From: Anaerolineae bacterium
Lineage (GTDB): Bacteria; Chloroflexota; Anaerolineae; B4-G1
Length of the DNA stretch: 17,801 nt
NCBI GenBank assembly: GCA_030620125.1
Contig: JAUXFI010000012.1
Span: forward strand, 1 to 17,801
Reading direction: 5' to 3'
This document shows positions 1 to 5,280 of the stretch, one piece after another. The notes beneath the pieces are model-generated. The model ran no database searches, had not been told where the DNA came from, and worked only from the letters and a program-made list of their open reading frames with translations. The position numbers and the translations under genes were made by a program. Position 1 is the stretch's first letter; each line of letters starts with the position of its first letter.

Positions 1-4
1 CATA

Positions 5-356
5 CGCCCCAGGCAGGACTCGAACCTGCAACAGCCGGATTAGCCTACCCCACCGAGTTTCCCCGGCCAGCCCTATTCTCTGGCTGTTGGAGTCTGGACT
101 ATATCATCACCTTCGGTCTCACCCGGTCAGGTGTCCCGCGTGTAGTCTCTGAGGAGTCCCGACTCTCGAGTAGGGTTCCCTGCTGATTGCCCAATCCGCT
201 GTGCTTTTTAGAGCCTTCACGCCTGTCCTCTCGGACTACGTTGTGGCGACAGCGGCTTCAGGGTGTTCCAGCATATAGCGGGGTTCTACGCTGCGCATTT
301 CTGCGCAGGCACTCCTTTGTTAAAGTCCGGTGCTCTGTCCATTGAGCTACTGGGGC
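5..356 (-). tRNA. tRNA-Arg(UCU), interrupted by a group I intron
   Basis: Read on the minus strand, positions 356-323 give a 34-nt 5' half and 43-5 a 39-nt 3' half, which join to a standard 73-nt tRNA body without an encoded CCA. The acceptor stem GCCCCAG/CTGGGGC is fully paired with discriminator G. The D arm (GCTC/GAGC), anticodon stem CCGGA/TCCGG and T arm GCAGG-TTCGAGT-CCTGC are all intact. The joined anticodon loop is CTTCTAA, giving anticodon TCT for arginine codon AGA. Lysine (CTTTTAA) was considered, but it would require an intron ending in C rather than the conserved terminal G. The gene lies 35 nt downstream of the deoxyribosyltransferase gene and has its own promoter. Confidence 0.93.
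44..322 (-). ncRNA. group I self-splicing intron inside tRNA-Arg(UCU)
   Basis: The 279-nt insertion sits between tRNA positions 34 and 35. The 5' exon ends in U (323) and the intron ends in G (44), as group I splicing requires. An internal guide GAGT (314-311) pairs with exon ACTT (326-323) and puts a G.U wobble at the splice site, forming P1. Core elements are readable: a P4/P6-like block GCAATCAGCAGGGAA (190-176), an R-type segment CAGAGACTACACG and an S-type segment GATGATATAGTCC. GACTA (147-143) and TAGTC (101-97) can pair as P7. There is no homing endonuclease ORF, so it is a minimal ribozyme comparable in size to other bacterial tRNA introns. Splicing activity itself is inferred. Confidence 0.9.
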
Positions 357-366
357 AAGCGCTCAT

Positions 367-395
367 ATTCTAATCGAATGACACATCCCTGTCAA
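367..395 (-). promoter_or_regulatory. sigma70-type promoter of the tRNA-Arg gene
   Basis: On the minus strand TTGACA (395-390) is followed by a 17-nt spacer and TAGAAT (372-367), one mismatch from consensus. Transcription would start near 360, a few bases before the mature tRNA 5' end at 356. The -35 hexamer contains the TGA stop codon (394-392) of the upstream gene. Confidence 0.75.
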
Positions 396-841
396 GCCTC
401 GGAGCCGCCCAGCCGTTCGGTTGAGCACTCACGGCGAAGCCCCCCGCCAGCCACGAACGCCACAAAGGCTGCCATATCGGGAAAGACACGCTCAGAGAAA
501 GAAAGCACGACCCAGTTGTCCGCCAGCGGGGAGATGGTGTAAACGCGACCGCCGCCTTGATACGCTTTCCACATCTCAATAGCCGTGCCCATGCTGGCCG
601 AAGGGACATAAGCCACCAGCGCGTCCGCTCCGCTAGCCAATTCGACCAGTTCCAGCAGCGTCTGCTTGGCCTGCTCTGGAGGATAACCTACGCTATCGGG
701 GTGCAATTCGAGGGGGTCCAGCACCTCGACCCCAGGAACGTGGCGGCGCAGGATTTGAGCAATCTCGCGCCGATAGTCCTGGGCTTCAATTCCCTCGTCG
801 CAGCGAGAGCCCTGCATAATGCCAGCGATGAACACGCGCAC
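392..841 (-). CDS. nucleoside 2-deoxyribosyltransferase-like protein
   Basis: Predicted 149-residue member of the nucleoside 2-deoxyribosyltransferase superfamily, whose enzymes move or hydrolyse the (deoxy)ribosyl group of nucleosides or nucleotides through a covalent glutamyl intermediate. Visible marks are the N-terminal strand VRVFIAGIMQGSR, the DPLELHPDSVGY segment, an Asp in ASGADALVAYVP (D73) and the motif SMGTAIEMW, whose Glu89 is the expected nucleophile. An open frame extends upstream to 910, but the GTG at 841 is preceded by AAGGAGG (853-847) with 5-nt spacing and starts exactly at the family's first beta strand, so I use it. The last 20 residues look disordered. It is transcribed towards the tRNA gene and separated from the pair upstream by a terminator. 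Substrate cannot be deduced; a salvage or nucleotide-sanitation role is inference. Confidence 0.8.
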   Translation of the reverse strand: MRVFIAGIMQGSRCDEGIEAQDYRREIAQILRRHVPGVEVLDPLELHPDSVGYPPEQAKQTLLELVELASGADALVAYVPSASMGTAIEMWKAYQGGGRVYTISPLADNWVVLSFSERVFPDMAAFVAFVAGGGLRRECSTERLGGSEA

Positions 842-877
842 GGGAGCCTCCTTGCCAATGTCTCGTAGTAGTAGATG

Positions 878-907
878 AACAACAACGCCGCGACGTCTGT
901 CGCGGCG
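878..907 (-). terminator. intrinsic terminator after the 938-2972 gene pair
   Basis: On the minus strand a perfect 9-bp stem CGCCGCGAC/GTCGCGGCG (907-899 with 894-886) closes a 4-nt loop and is followed by a T-rich TTGTTGTTC. It begins 31 nt after the stop codon of the upstream gene, in the right place and orientation to end that transcript. The U tract is interrupted, so efficiency is uncertain. Confidence 0.7.
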
Positions 908-937
908 CAAGCGTCACAGATCAAAGCGCGGCTAGAT

Positions 938-1381
938 TTACCGTGCCGGTCGGATTCCCTTGTACACCTGCCGTCCTGCCAACGTGCGCAGAATCTTCTC
1001 CGGAGGGCGGGCGATAACGCTGCCCAACTCTTTGCACGTCAATGGCCTGTTGCCATTCGCCAGAAACACCCGGAAAACCGCGTCCACCAGCGACAAGTGC
1101 TCGTTGAGATAGTCGGGCTGCTTACTACAATGAATCTGCAGCACGTGTTGCAGCCCATTCACCTGCGTCACCTCGCCCGTCTTCTCGTCTATCCAGTCAA
1201 TCTTCTCCGTGTCGGGGTATTCGCTAAAGATCGCTCGATGTTCCTGACACAAGTGAACTCGCAATTCCACGCCAAGATTAAATCCTTTCCACTCCCACCA
1301 TCCATAGTCAACGTGAAATGGCGTATCAAGCGTGGGCTTGACCAGCGCTGGTAGTGAAGGAGGAACGGTAACCCTATTCAT
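938..1381 (-). CDS. unrecognised protein, translationally coupled to the gene upstream
   Basis: A 147-residue protein that I cannot assign to a named family. The frame is open to 1453, but the ATG at 1381 overlaps the last codons of the preceding gene (stop TAG at 1376-1374). This 8-base overlap is typical of coupled translation, and no good Shine-Dalgarno sequence is visible. The protein is soluble, with no signal peptide or membrane segment. It has a central HVDYGWWEWKGFNLGVEL stretch, an HxC pair in RVHLCQEH and another in LQIHCSKQ, and a C-terminal segment LTCKELGSVIARPPEKILRT that could be a winged-helix-like DNA-binding or protein-binding element, ending KGIRPAR. The paired Cys/His might bind metal, but this is speculative. 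It probably acts with the 532-residue protein encoded upstream. Confidence 0.7.
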   Translation of the reverse strand: MNRVTVPPSLPALVKPTLDTPFHVDYGWWEWKGFNLGVELRVHLCQEHRAIFSEYPDTEKIDWIDEKTGEVTQVNGLQHVLQIHCSKQPDYLNEHLSLVDAVFRVFLANGNRPLTCKELGSVIARPPEKILRTLAGRQVYKGIRPAR

Positions 1382-2972
1382 TCGTAGATCCAAGTCCGCT
1401 GGCGCCCGCGTGCAGCACCCAGTAATTGTCACCCACCGGCGCGTATACGCCACTGGACACCAACTCTGCCAACAACGGCCCAGGCGGTGTGCGCCTGACG
1501 ACGTTGACCGTACTGTAAAGCGTAGCCGCGTGGACAGTCCCCTGAGGACTCAGTTTGGCCAGTTCGGGAAACAGCTCGGCAATCAATTGACTCAACTCAG
1601 TCTCCTGATCCTGTACACGGGTCCACACCAAATCCATCGCTTCTCGATTCTCCTCTGCCACGATCATCAACTCATCGTATTCGCAAGCGATGAGCCTCTT
1701 GCCCGTCTCAAAGGTCAACCGGCCCTTCACCGGCAACGCGATCCGAACCCACTCTCGTCTGGAGCGGCGTCTGCGCCGCCGAATCACGACCGTTCCTGGC
1801 CTCTCACCCCGCGACACCTCCAGATAAGCCCCCACGGGTATCTCGTGAGTCTTGTACCACTCCTCCAGACCGTAAATGTAGCGCCCTTCCCCTACCACCC
1901 AACCCGGCATCTCCGCGCCCGTCCCGCCATCCACGAAGGTGAAGCGAATACGATGCGTGCGACCGGTCGGGAACACGCGCGTCAGCCGGTTCGAAAGCGG
2001 CAGAGTGCCAGATCGCCAGTGTGGATAGGTCAATACGATTGTCGCTGGTTCCGGCGTCTCAGCAGAGCTCTCCAGATCCGACCACTCGTCATCTAATGCG
2101 CGCTCCAGTGCCAGCATCTCACTGGTCAGCAGCGCAGGATCGTAGTCCAAAGGCTCGTATCTCAACCAGCGGGGAACCGATCTCACGTTTTCAGGCTCCA
2201 GGCAATGCAGGAACCAGATTACCTCGCCCGCTGGCCCCACCTCGTCGAAACGCTCATCCTCCTGAAGCGCAAAGTTCAGCGAGAAAACGCGCAACTGTGG
2301 GGTTACCTCTTCAGGCAGCTCGAGGTCGCCCAAAAGCCTGTCCGTTGGCAACGGGCCACCCCCTGCCATGTCGAGCACGGCTTCCGCCAGGTTCAGGTGG
2401 CCAACGTGCACCTCCACCAACAGATCCCTGCGGAACCATTTGCCCGCCAGCCGGACGAAATCAGGCTCGGCTTCCAGACATTTCTCCAGTACCACCTCAA
2501 CCTGCGGCCCATACAGCGCCGCCAGATCCTCTGGAGAACGCAACTCGGTTTCCCCTACCGCGCCGGCCTGCACCTCGCGGTTGAGCGCATGGTCGGTCGC
2601 CAACTCTGACGCAAACTCGCGCGTCTCGCCCCCCTCCAACTCTACCTGAATGACCTGAAACGAACAATGTTCGGGGTTGTGCCCAGCCCGCGCGCCAACA
2701 ACTTTCCCCACAGTGTAATCAAGTGCGGGAAAGACCACCTGCTCATCCATCTCGTAACCGCGCTTGGGCTGATACACAGTCCCTTTCGACATCGCGCGCT
2801 CTATGAGCGCTTCTTCCTGCCGGCAGCGGTGCAAGACCAACGCCCGGCCCAATTCCTCTGCCGGGCGCGGTAACTCGTCCTCAAGAAGCAAGGTACTGAG
2901 GTATTGAAGATCGTCAGGGGTGACTGTGAACTCGTCCCAGAAAGCGGGTTCCTGGGTTTTCCGTTGAATCAA
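1374..2972 (-). CDS. unrecognised 532-residue protein
   Basis: Long, clean frame whose product I cannot place in a named family. The TTG start at 2972 is supported by AGGAG (2985-2981) with 8-nt spacing, and by a matching promoter upstream. The protein has no signal peptide or membrane segment. The N-terminal 60 residues look helical (TPDDLQYLSTLLLEDELPRP, then an EELGRAL helix). Next comes a beta-rich module with PKRGYEMDEQVVFPALDY and VGKVVGARAGHNPEH. Around residues 395-404 a very basic run (RRRRRRSRR) lies between predicted strands and could contact nucleic acid. The C-terminal 90 residues are helical (ENREAMDLVWTRVQDQETEL) and end in VHAATLYSTVNVVRRTPPGP, which resembles a winged helix. 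Its stop overlaps the start of the next gene, so the two are co-expressed. A nucleic-acid-related role is inference only. Confidence 0.75.
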   Translation of the reverse strand: MIQRKTQEPAFWDEFTVTPDDLQYLSTLLLEDELPRPAEELGRALVLHRCRQEEALIERAMSKGTVYQPKRGYEMDEQVVFPALDYTVGKVVGARAGHNPEHCSFQVIQVELEGGETREFASELATDHALNREVQAGAVGETELRSPEDLAALYGPQVEVVLEKCLEAEPDFVRLAGKWFRRDLLVEVHVGHLNLAEAVLDMAGGGPLPTDRLLGDLELPEEVTPQLRVFSLNFALQEDERFDEVGPAGEVIWFLHCLEPENVRSVPRWLRYEPLDYDPALLTSEMLALERALDDEWSDLESSAETPEPATIVLTYPHWRSGTLPLSNRLTRVFPTGRTHRIRFTFVDGGTGAEMPGWVVGEGRYIYGLEEWYKTHEIPVGAYLEVSRGERPGTVVIRRRRRRSRREWVRIALPVKGRLTFETGKRLIACEYDELMIVAEENREAMDLVWTRVQDQETELSQLIAELFPELAKLSPQGTVHAATLYSTVNVVRRTPPGPLLAELVSSGVYAPVGDNYWVLHAGASGLGSTNE

Positions 2973-3006
2973 AACAGGGTCTCCTAAATCCTAAAGTGCT
3001 GACAGG

Positions 3007-3035
3007 ATTATACCAGGCTTGCGTCAGTTTGACAA
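3007..3035 (-). promoter_or_regulatory. promoter of the minus-strand 532/147-residue gene pair
   Basis: On the minus strand TTGTCA (3035-3030) is followed by 17 nt and a perfect TATAAT (3012-3007), about 35 nt upstream of the TTG start at 2972. Its -35 hexamer overlaps that of the plus-strand promoter. Confidence 0.75.
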
Positions 3036-3057
3036 ATACACACACGTGAGGCATACT
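3029..3057 (+). promoter_or_regulatory. promoter of the DUF2007-like gene
   Basis: A perfect TTGACA (3029-3034) with a 17-nt spacer precedes CATACT (3052-3057), which has four of six consensus bases. The expected start point falls at about 3063-3066, at the beginning of the heptamer repeat. Five of the six -35 bases (3030-3034) are shared with the divergent minus-strand promoter. Confidence 0.6.
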
Positions 3058-3060
3058 GGG

Positions 3061-3118
3061 CAAGATGCAAGATGCAAGATGCAAGATGCAGGAAACAAGG
3101 AGCAAGATGCAAGAGACA
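3061..3118 (+). repeat. heptamer tandem repeat (AAGATGC)n with degenerate tail
   Basis: Just over four uninterrupted copies of the 7-nt unit AAGATGC occupy 3062-3090, followed by looser derivatives (GGAAACAAGGAGCAAGATGC, then AAGAGACAAAAGG). Each unit carries an ATG and successive units shift frame, so the transcript leader offers ATGs in all three frames. An 11-nt piece, TGCAAGAGACA, recurs at 17187-17197, suggesting a dispersed repeat family. Confidence 0.8.
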
Positions 3119-3385
3119 AAAGGCAAGAAACACGACAAGCAATCACGTTTTCCTGGGTTGACCACGATTGGTGTCACTCAAGGACCTTTGAGGGCTCAAG
3201 TCGTCAAAACCAAGTTGGAACAAGCAGGTATTCCCGTGCTGCTCGACTACGAGAGTGCGGGGCCAATTATCGGCATCACAGTGGACGGCCTGGGAGAAGT
3301 GCGCATCCTGGTACCGGCCCAACACGCTGACGAAGCACGAGCACTCATTGAGGAACAACCAGACGAGCAGCCAGAAGAACAGTGA
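3107..3385 (+). CDS. small DUF2007-like (putative signal-transducing) protein
   Basis: A 92-residue protein whose residues about 22-82 match the DUF2007 pattern: GPLRAQVVKTKLEQAGIPVL, a YES element, then GLGEVRILVPAQHADEARAL. Such domains are small alpha/beta folds annotated as putative signal-transducing proteins; their biochemical role is not established. The frame opens further upstream in the heptamer repeat (ATGs at 3065 and 3086), but the ATG at 3107 is preceded by AAGGAG (3097-3102) at 4 nt, so I take it as the start. The first 16 residues, encoded by repeat-derived sequence, are charged and probably disordered. The tail DEQPEEQ is acidic. It is the only plus-strand gene before 15467, divergent from the 532-residue gene and convergent with the M23 peptidase gene, which ends 37 nt away. 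Confidence 0.78.
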   Translation: MQETKGKKHDKQSRFPGLTTIGVTQGPLRAQVVKTKLEQAGIPVLLDYESAGPIIGITVDGLGEVRILVPAQHADEARALIEEQPDEQPEEQ

Positions 3386-3422
3386 CCACCACGACGTTGG
3401 CGCTTGGACGATTCGTGTGCCG

Positions 3423-4901
3423 TCAACCGCCGATCGCTATCCAACCGGAATCCGGCCAGGCGTAGAACTGCTCCAGCCACTGCAAGCCATCCACGCTGTT
3501 CCCACCAACCCACGTCTCCCAGTGGAGATGCGCGCCCGTAGACAACCCCGTGTTGCCCACTTTGCCAATCAGGTCACCCTGCGCAACTCGCTGGCCGACC
3601 TGCACCTCGATCGTCGAAAGGTGCCCGTAGCCCGTCAAAACGCCCCAACCGTGGTCTATCACGACGGCGTTGCCCCATAACAGCATCGGCTCGGCCAGCA
3701 CAACAGTGCCTGCGACAGCCGCGTACACAGGCGTTCCCCTGGGCGCTCGGAAATCCACGCCGCTGTGGTAGCTGGTGTACGGTCCGCCATTGTAGGAGCG
3801 ATGTGAACCAAAGTAGGCCGAAATAGACCCCGCGCACGGGCGCTGAAAGGGCACCGTCCAAAGACGATCCGGGGTGAAAATGTAACGCACTGCATCGGAA
3901 CGCTCGCGATCCCTGGCGATGGCAGCCGGATCGAGCAGGCTGTCTCGGCTGGGGGGGAGATCAATCCGCTCGTAATAAAAACGTTTAGCCTCGACCACGA
4001 CGCCGGTGGTAATCGCCGTGCTCTGCCCATCACCATCCACGGCTGTCAACTCTAGTTCGTACAAGCCCGGTTCCGCGAACACGTGTACCCCCACCAGCCC
4101 GTAGTACACACCCTCCTCCTCAGCGAAGCGCACCCCCTGCTCAAATAGCCTGCCCTCCAACGTGACGGGTTCTGTCGTGCGCACCGCGATGATCATAGCC
4201 GTGCCCTGAGTCGCCGGCAGCGGCTGCACCTCGACGGAGGCAAAGGGTGCGGGCAAAAGACTCGACTCCTCGCCCGGGACCGCCAACTCCTGGCCCGGGT
4301 AGATCAGCGCCGGGTTCGCAACGTGGCTGGCGGCCGCCAACGTCCACGGCGAAACATCGTAGCGCAGCGCGACGCGGAACAACGTATCGTCAGGGCGCAC
4401 GATGTAGACCGCCCCCCCACTCAGCGGTAAGAAGCCGTCAGCCTCATCACCAGCCGGCCTGTCAAGCGCCGGCGCCTGGATGACCTGCCCCGCGTAGATG
4501 GCGTTGGGAGAGAGCAAACCATTGACCTGAACGAGCGCCTGCCAGGTCGTGCAGTAGCGCCGGGCGATAGAAGCCAGCGAGTCACCCGCCTGAACTATGT
4601 AGGGCACCGTCTCCTCCACGCTGACGTCCTTCTCACCGCCAGGAATGACGAGGCGCTGCCCGGCGAAAACCTGCCGTGGGTCGGGGATGCCGTTGGCGTG
4701 GGTAATGGCATCTACCGTCGAGCCATACCGTTGAGCAATAGAGAACAGCGTCTCTCCCCGCTGCACGATGTGCACAGCCGTCTCCGGCAGCGGCCCGCCC
4801 GACTGGGCCCTTCGGCTACGCTCAGGACAAGCATGCAACGGCACCGCCAACGCCCCGGCCAAGAGCAAAACAACCAATCCAACTATGATCCCTCGCTTCA
4901 C
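3423..4901 (-). CDS. secreted LysM(x3)-M23 family metallo-endopeptidase
   Basis: A 492-residue exported peptidoglycan-binding hydrolase. An N-terminal hydrophobic signal (about residues 4-24, IIVGLVVLLLAGALAV) is followed by three LysM domains (about 43-87, 101-144 and 165-209), then a beta-rich linker and a C-terminal peptidase M23 domain (about 350-470). The LytM-type zinc site is complete: YHSGVDF gives H379 and D383, and HLHWE gives H458 and H460; the GYGHLS histidine is also present. It should bind glycan strands and cleave peptide cross-links outside the membrane. Start: GTG at 4901 with GGAGG (4914-4910) 8 nt away, the GGAGG being part of the last codons of the DUF192 gene; a TTG at 4916 would overlap its own ribosome site. 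A dispersed repeat has added CPERSRRA just after the signal peptide. It is the last gene of the operon. Confidence 0.92.
   Translation of the reverse strand: MKRGIIVGLVVLLLAGALAVPLHACPERSRRAQSGGPLPETAVHIVQRGETLFSIAQRYGSTVDAITHANGIPDPRQVFAGQRLVIPGGEKDVSVEETVPYIVQAGDSLASIARRYCTTWQALVQVNGLLSPNAIYAGQVIQAPALDRPAGDEADGFLPLSGGAVYIVRPDDTLFRVALRYDVSPWTLAAASHVANPALIYPGQELAVPGEESSLLPAPFASVEVQPLPATQGTAMIIAVRTTEPVTLEGRLFEQGVRFAEEEGVYYGLVGVHVFAEPGLYELELTAVDGDGQSTAITTGVVVEAKRFYYERIDLPPSRDSLLDPAAIARDRERSDAVRYIFTPDRLWTVPFQRPCAGSISAYFGSHRSYNGGPYTSYHSGVDFRAPRGTPVYAAVAGTVVLAEPMLLWGNAVVIDHGWGVLTGYGHLSTIEVQVGQRVAQGDLIGKVGNTGLSTGAHLHWETWVGGNSVDGLQWLEQFYAWPDSGWIAIGG
4808..4831 (-). repeat. dispersed 24-bp repeat inserted in frame (encodes CPERSRR)
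   Basis: On the minus strand CTTGTCCTGAGCG followed by TAGCCGAAGGG forms an imperfect palindrome. The peptide CPERSRR and its frame variants are familiar in proteins of Chloroflexota and some other bacteria, where this short mobile-like repeat has entered reading frames. Here it lies in frame immediately after the signal peptide of the M23 peptidase. Only one copy was seen in this window. Confidence 0.7.
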
Positions 4902-4905
4902 GTGA

Positions 4906-5274
4906 TTACCCTCCAAAGCGCAATTGATCCCCTACTTGCACCCGTTCCAACAATGCTGGCGACCCCTCCAGCACGTCCCGCGCTGGCGCGCGGGGGACGT
5001 AGAGCGGACGGAAGGGACGGGCCAGGCAAGTATCCACCACCCGCCCATCCCCGTCCAGCCACACCGCCGCGATGGGAAAAAAGACAAAAAACATGTGAAT
5101 TGTCGCATCGGTGCGGCTCTCCCGGCGTCCCACCAACAACAACCCCTCGTCGTCGGCCAGTGATCGCCGGAACGTCAGCCCCCGCAGACGACAGAGGAAA
5201 CTGGCGCAGCAGCGCACACGCCCCAACACGCACTCCCCCTGCGTCTCGTTCCACACCGGCAGCCACGTCGCCAC
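4906..5274 (-). CDS. DUF192 family protein
   Basis: A 122-residue DUF192 protein. The family pattern is clear: VWNETQGECVLGRV, then CRLRGLTFRRSLADDEGLLL, then the hallmark ATIHMFFVFFPIAAVWLD (about 57-74), then RVVDTCLARPFRP and the C-terminal VQVGDQL. DUF192 proteins are small beta-barrel-like proteins of unknown function, often exported or near envelope genes; this one lacks an obvious signal peptide. The GTG at 5274 starts six bases after the stop of the protease gene, and a run GAGGGGG lies in the last codons of that gene. The stop TAA (4908-4906) is four bases from the start of the M23 gene. This packing implies co-translation with both surface proteins. Confidence 0.88.
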   Translation of the reverse strand: MATWLPVWNETQGECVLGRVRCCASFLCRLRGLTFRRSLADDEGLLLVGRRESRTDATIHMFFVFFPIAAVWLDGDGRVVDTCLARPFRPLYVPRAPARDVLEGSPALLERVQVGDQLRFGG

Positions 5275-5280
5275 AGGCCA

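Noticed and set aside
5..356. tRNA-Lys(UUU) as the identity of the split tRNA
   Set aside because: The loop CTTTTAA would need the intron to end in C instead of the required G, and it would break the G.U pair at the 5' splice site.
1332..2096. 254-codon plus-strand open frame
   Set aside because: It is antisense to the 532-residue gene, rich in Pro, Arg and Ser as out-of-frame GC-rich translations are, and has no ribosome site.
3019..3330. Alternative plus-strand frame with RCKMQDA-type repeats
   Set aside because: It translates the heptamer repeat and then the DUF2007 gene in the wrong frame; the 3107-3385 frame carries the recognisable domain.
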